Shown here piece by piece: positions 14,175 through 14,804 of a DNA stretch of 14,804 bases. Source of the stretch: DATLAN01 sp035527455 (GTDB lineage Bacteria > Planctomycetota > Planctomycetia > Pirellulales > Thermoguttaceae). Location of the stretch: the NCBI GenBank assembly GCA_035527455.1, contig DATLAN010000079.1, positions 1 through 14,804 on the forward strand, in the 5' to 3' direction. The notes beneath the pieces were generated by a model. It saw only the letters and a list, made by a program, of their open reading frames with translations. It did no database searches and was not told the DNA's origin. The position numbers and the translations under genes were made by a program. The stretch's first letter is position 1. Each line of letters begins with the position of its first letter.

Positions 14175-14544
14175 TGAATTAGGAATTAGGAATGAAGATC
14201 GCGATTTGCGGAGGCGCACGAAGGCGTTTGCGCTGCGCATCATCCGGATGTTCACGTCGCTGCCGAAGACGCCGGAAGCGCAGGTGTTGGGAAAGCAAGT
14301 GCTGCGAAGTGGGACCTCGGTTGGGGCACATTACCGCGAGGCCTATCGATCCCGATCGACGGCCGAGTTCGTCAGCAAGATCGAAGGCGGTCTGCAAGAA
14401 TTGGAGGAAACGAGCTACTGGCTTGAACTCATGGTCGACAGCGGCATCCTCTCCGAGAAGCGTCTGCACGACTTGCGAAAAGAAACCGACGAACTCACCG
14501 CCATCTTCGCCTCCTCCGCAATCACCGCCAAAAAAAACAGATAA
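14167..14544 (+). CDS. four-helix-bundle protein (S23/IVP family)
   Basis: The 125-aa protein matches the TIGR02436-type family first known from intervening sequences of 23S rRNA genes. Key segments: DLRRRTKAFALRIIRMFTSLP (13-33), VLGKQVLRSGTSVGAHYREA (40-59), FVSKIEGGLQELEETSYWLELMV (68-90) and a last helix ending ELTAIFASSAITAKKNR. The molecular role of the family is not established; relatives are accessory proteins in diversity-generating retroelements. The start ATG overlaps the ATPase stop by 8 nt; the first 10 residues are repeat-derived, so the original start may differ. A run of eight A (14530-14537) precedes the stop. Not within rRNA here. Confidence 0.9.
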
Positions 14545-14570
14545 CGCCCCAAAGTCTTCTTCTTCCGTTC

Positions 14571-14600
14571 ATCATTCATAATTCATCATTCATAATTCAT
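14571..14600 (-). repeat. AT-rich right border repeat
   Basis: Two tandem copies of about 15 bp reading 'atcattcataattc' on the plus strand, the inverse of the left border sequence. It ends 9 nt before the permease ATG and so replaces the normal ribosome-binding region of that gene. Confidence 0.85.
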
Positions 14601-14609
14601 CTTTCCCCC

Positions 14610-14804
14610 ATGCTCGCCCGTACCGCAACCTGGTGGACCATCCTGCGGATCAGCGTCGAAGAACGCCTGATCTACCGGGGGGACTTTGCGCTGGGCACCT
14701 TGATGCGGTTCCTGCCGATCGTCACGCAGATGTTCCTCTGGTGGGCCGTGTTCGACGGGGCGTTCGGCTCCGGCCGCGGGGGAAACGAGAAAATCGCCGG
14801 CTAC
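14610..14804 (+). CDS. ABC-2-type permease, 5' part
   Basis: The first 65 residues are in the window, open to the edge: MLARTATWWTILRISVEERL, then YRGDFALGTLMRFLPIVTQM and the hydrophobic FLWWAVFDGAF. This is the start typical of the ABC-2 / COG4587-like permeases paired with COG4586-type ATPases. A first membrane helix begins around residue 29. No Shine-Dalgarno precedes the ATG because AT-rich repeat sequence lies directly upstream; the gene is separated from its ATPase by the four-helix-bundle gene. Confidence 0.8.
   Translation, partial: MLARTATWWTILRISVEERLIYRGDFALGTLMRFLPIVTQMFLWWAVFDGAFGSGRGGNEKIAGY

Noticed and set aside
14530..14537. Run of eight A near the end of the four-helix-bundle gene as a programmed frameshift site
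   Set aside because: A shift would alter only the final few residues and add a short tail ending in the border repeat; no stimulatory structure was noticed.

Overview
The window is GC-rich, densely coded bacterial DNA that most resembles a member of the Planctomycetota (Pirellulales-like). This is inference from the protein types and the intergenic palindromes, not from a database search. Supporting signs are a divergent RuvA, a bacterial class of archaeal-like (type 3) ProS, a membrane-anchored coiled-coil protein of unfamiliar architecture, several TTG/GTG starts, weak or absent Shine-Dalgarno sites before some genes, and several unrelated families of short palindromic or tandem repeats at gene ends. 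No rRNA, tRNA, CRISPR array or transposase gene was seen.

Layout. (1) 1-241, plus: the last codons of an unknown gene overlap (ATGA) a 64-aa acidic protein. (2) 371-1471, minus: an 81-aa protein followed by a TatD-superfamily metal hydrolase of the EboB type. (3) 1472-1938: a non-coding stretch with a 17-bp duplication. (4) 1939-4026, plus: a HEAT-repeat protein and a small membrane protein whose N-terminus is made of a 15-bp tandem repeat. (5) 4020-7251, minus: rmuC, then a promoter and a membrane-anchored coiled-coil protein whose C-terminal half looks like a beta barrel followed by a BRCT-like module. (6) 7536-7760, plus: an orphan excisionase/MerR-type helix-turn-helix protein. (7) 7842-12875, minus: one transcription unit ispF - cysS - ruvC - ruvA - proS (isoprenoid precursor synthesis, two tRNA synthetases, Holliday-junction processing) behind a good sigma-70-type promoter at 12933-12961. 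(8) 13146-14804, plus: an ABC-2-type exporter ATPase and the start of its permease, with a four-helix-bundle (S23/IVP family) gene between them that is bordered by inverted AT-rich repeats.

The housekeeping genes are conventional. The unusual content lies in the spacers and gene ends. The tails of RmuC, IspF and the ABC ATPase, the stop codon of cysS, the head of the four-helix-bundle protein and the head of the 159-aa membrane protein are all written in repeat sequence. The most notable items are the four-helix-bundle cassette interrupting the transporter operon, the REPIN-like twin hairpin between ruvC and ruvA, a 31-bp element present in two gaps of the same operon, and the TM/coiled-coil/BRCT-like protein with a dyad-covered promoter.
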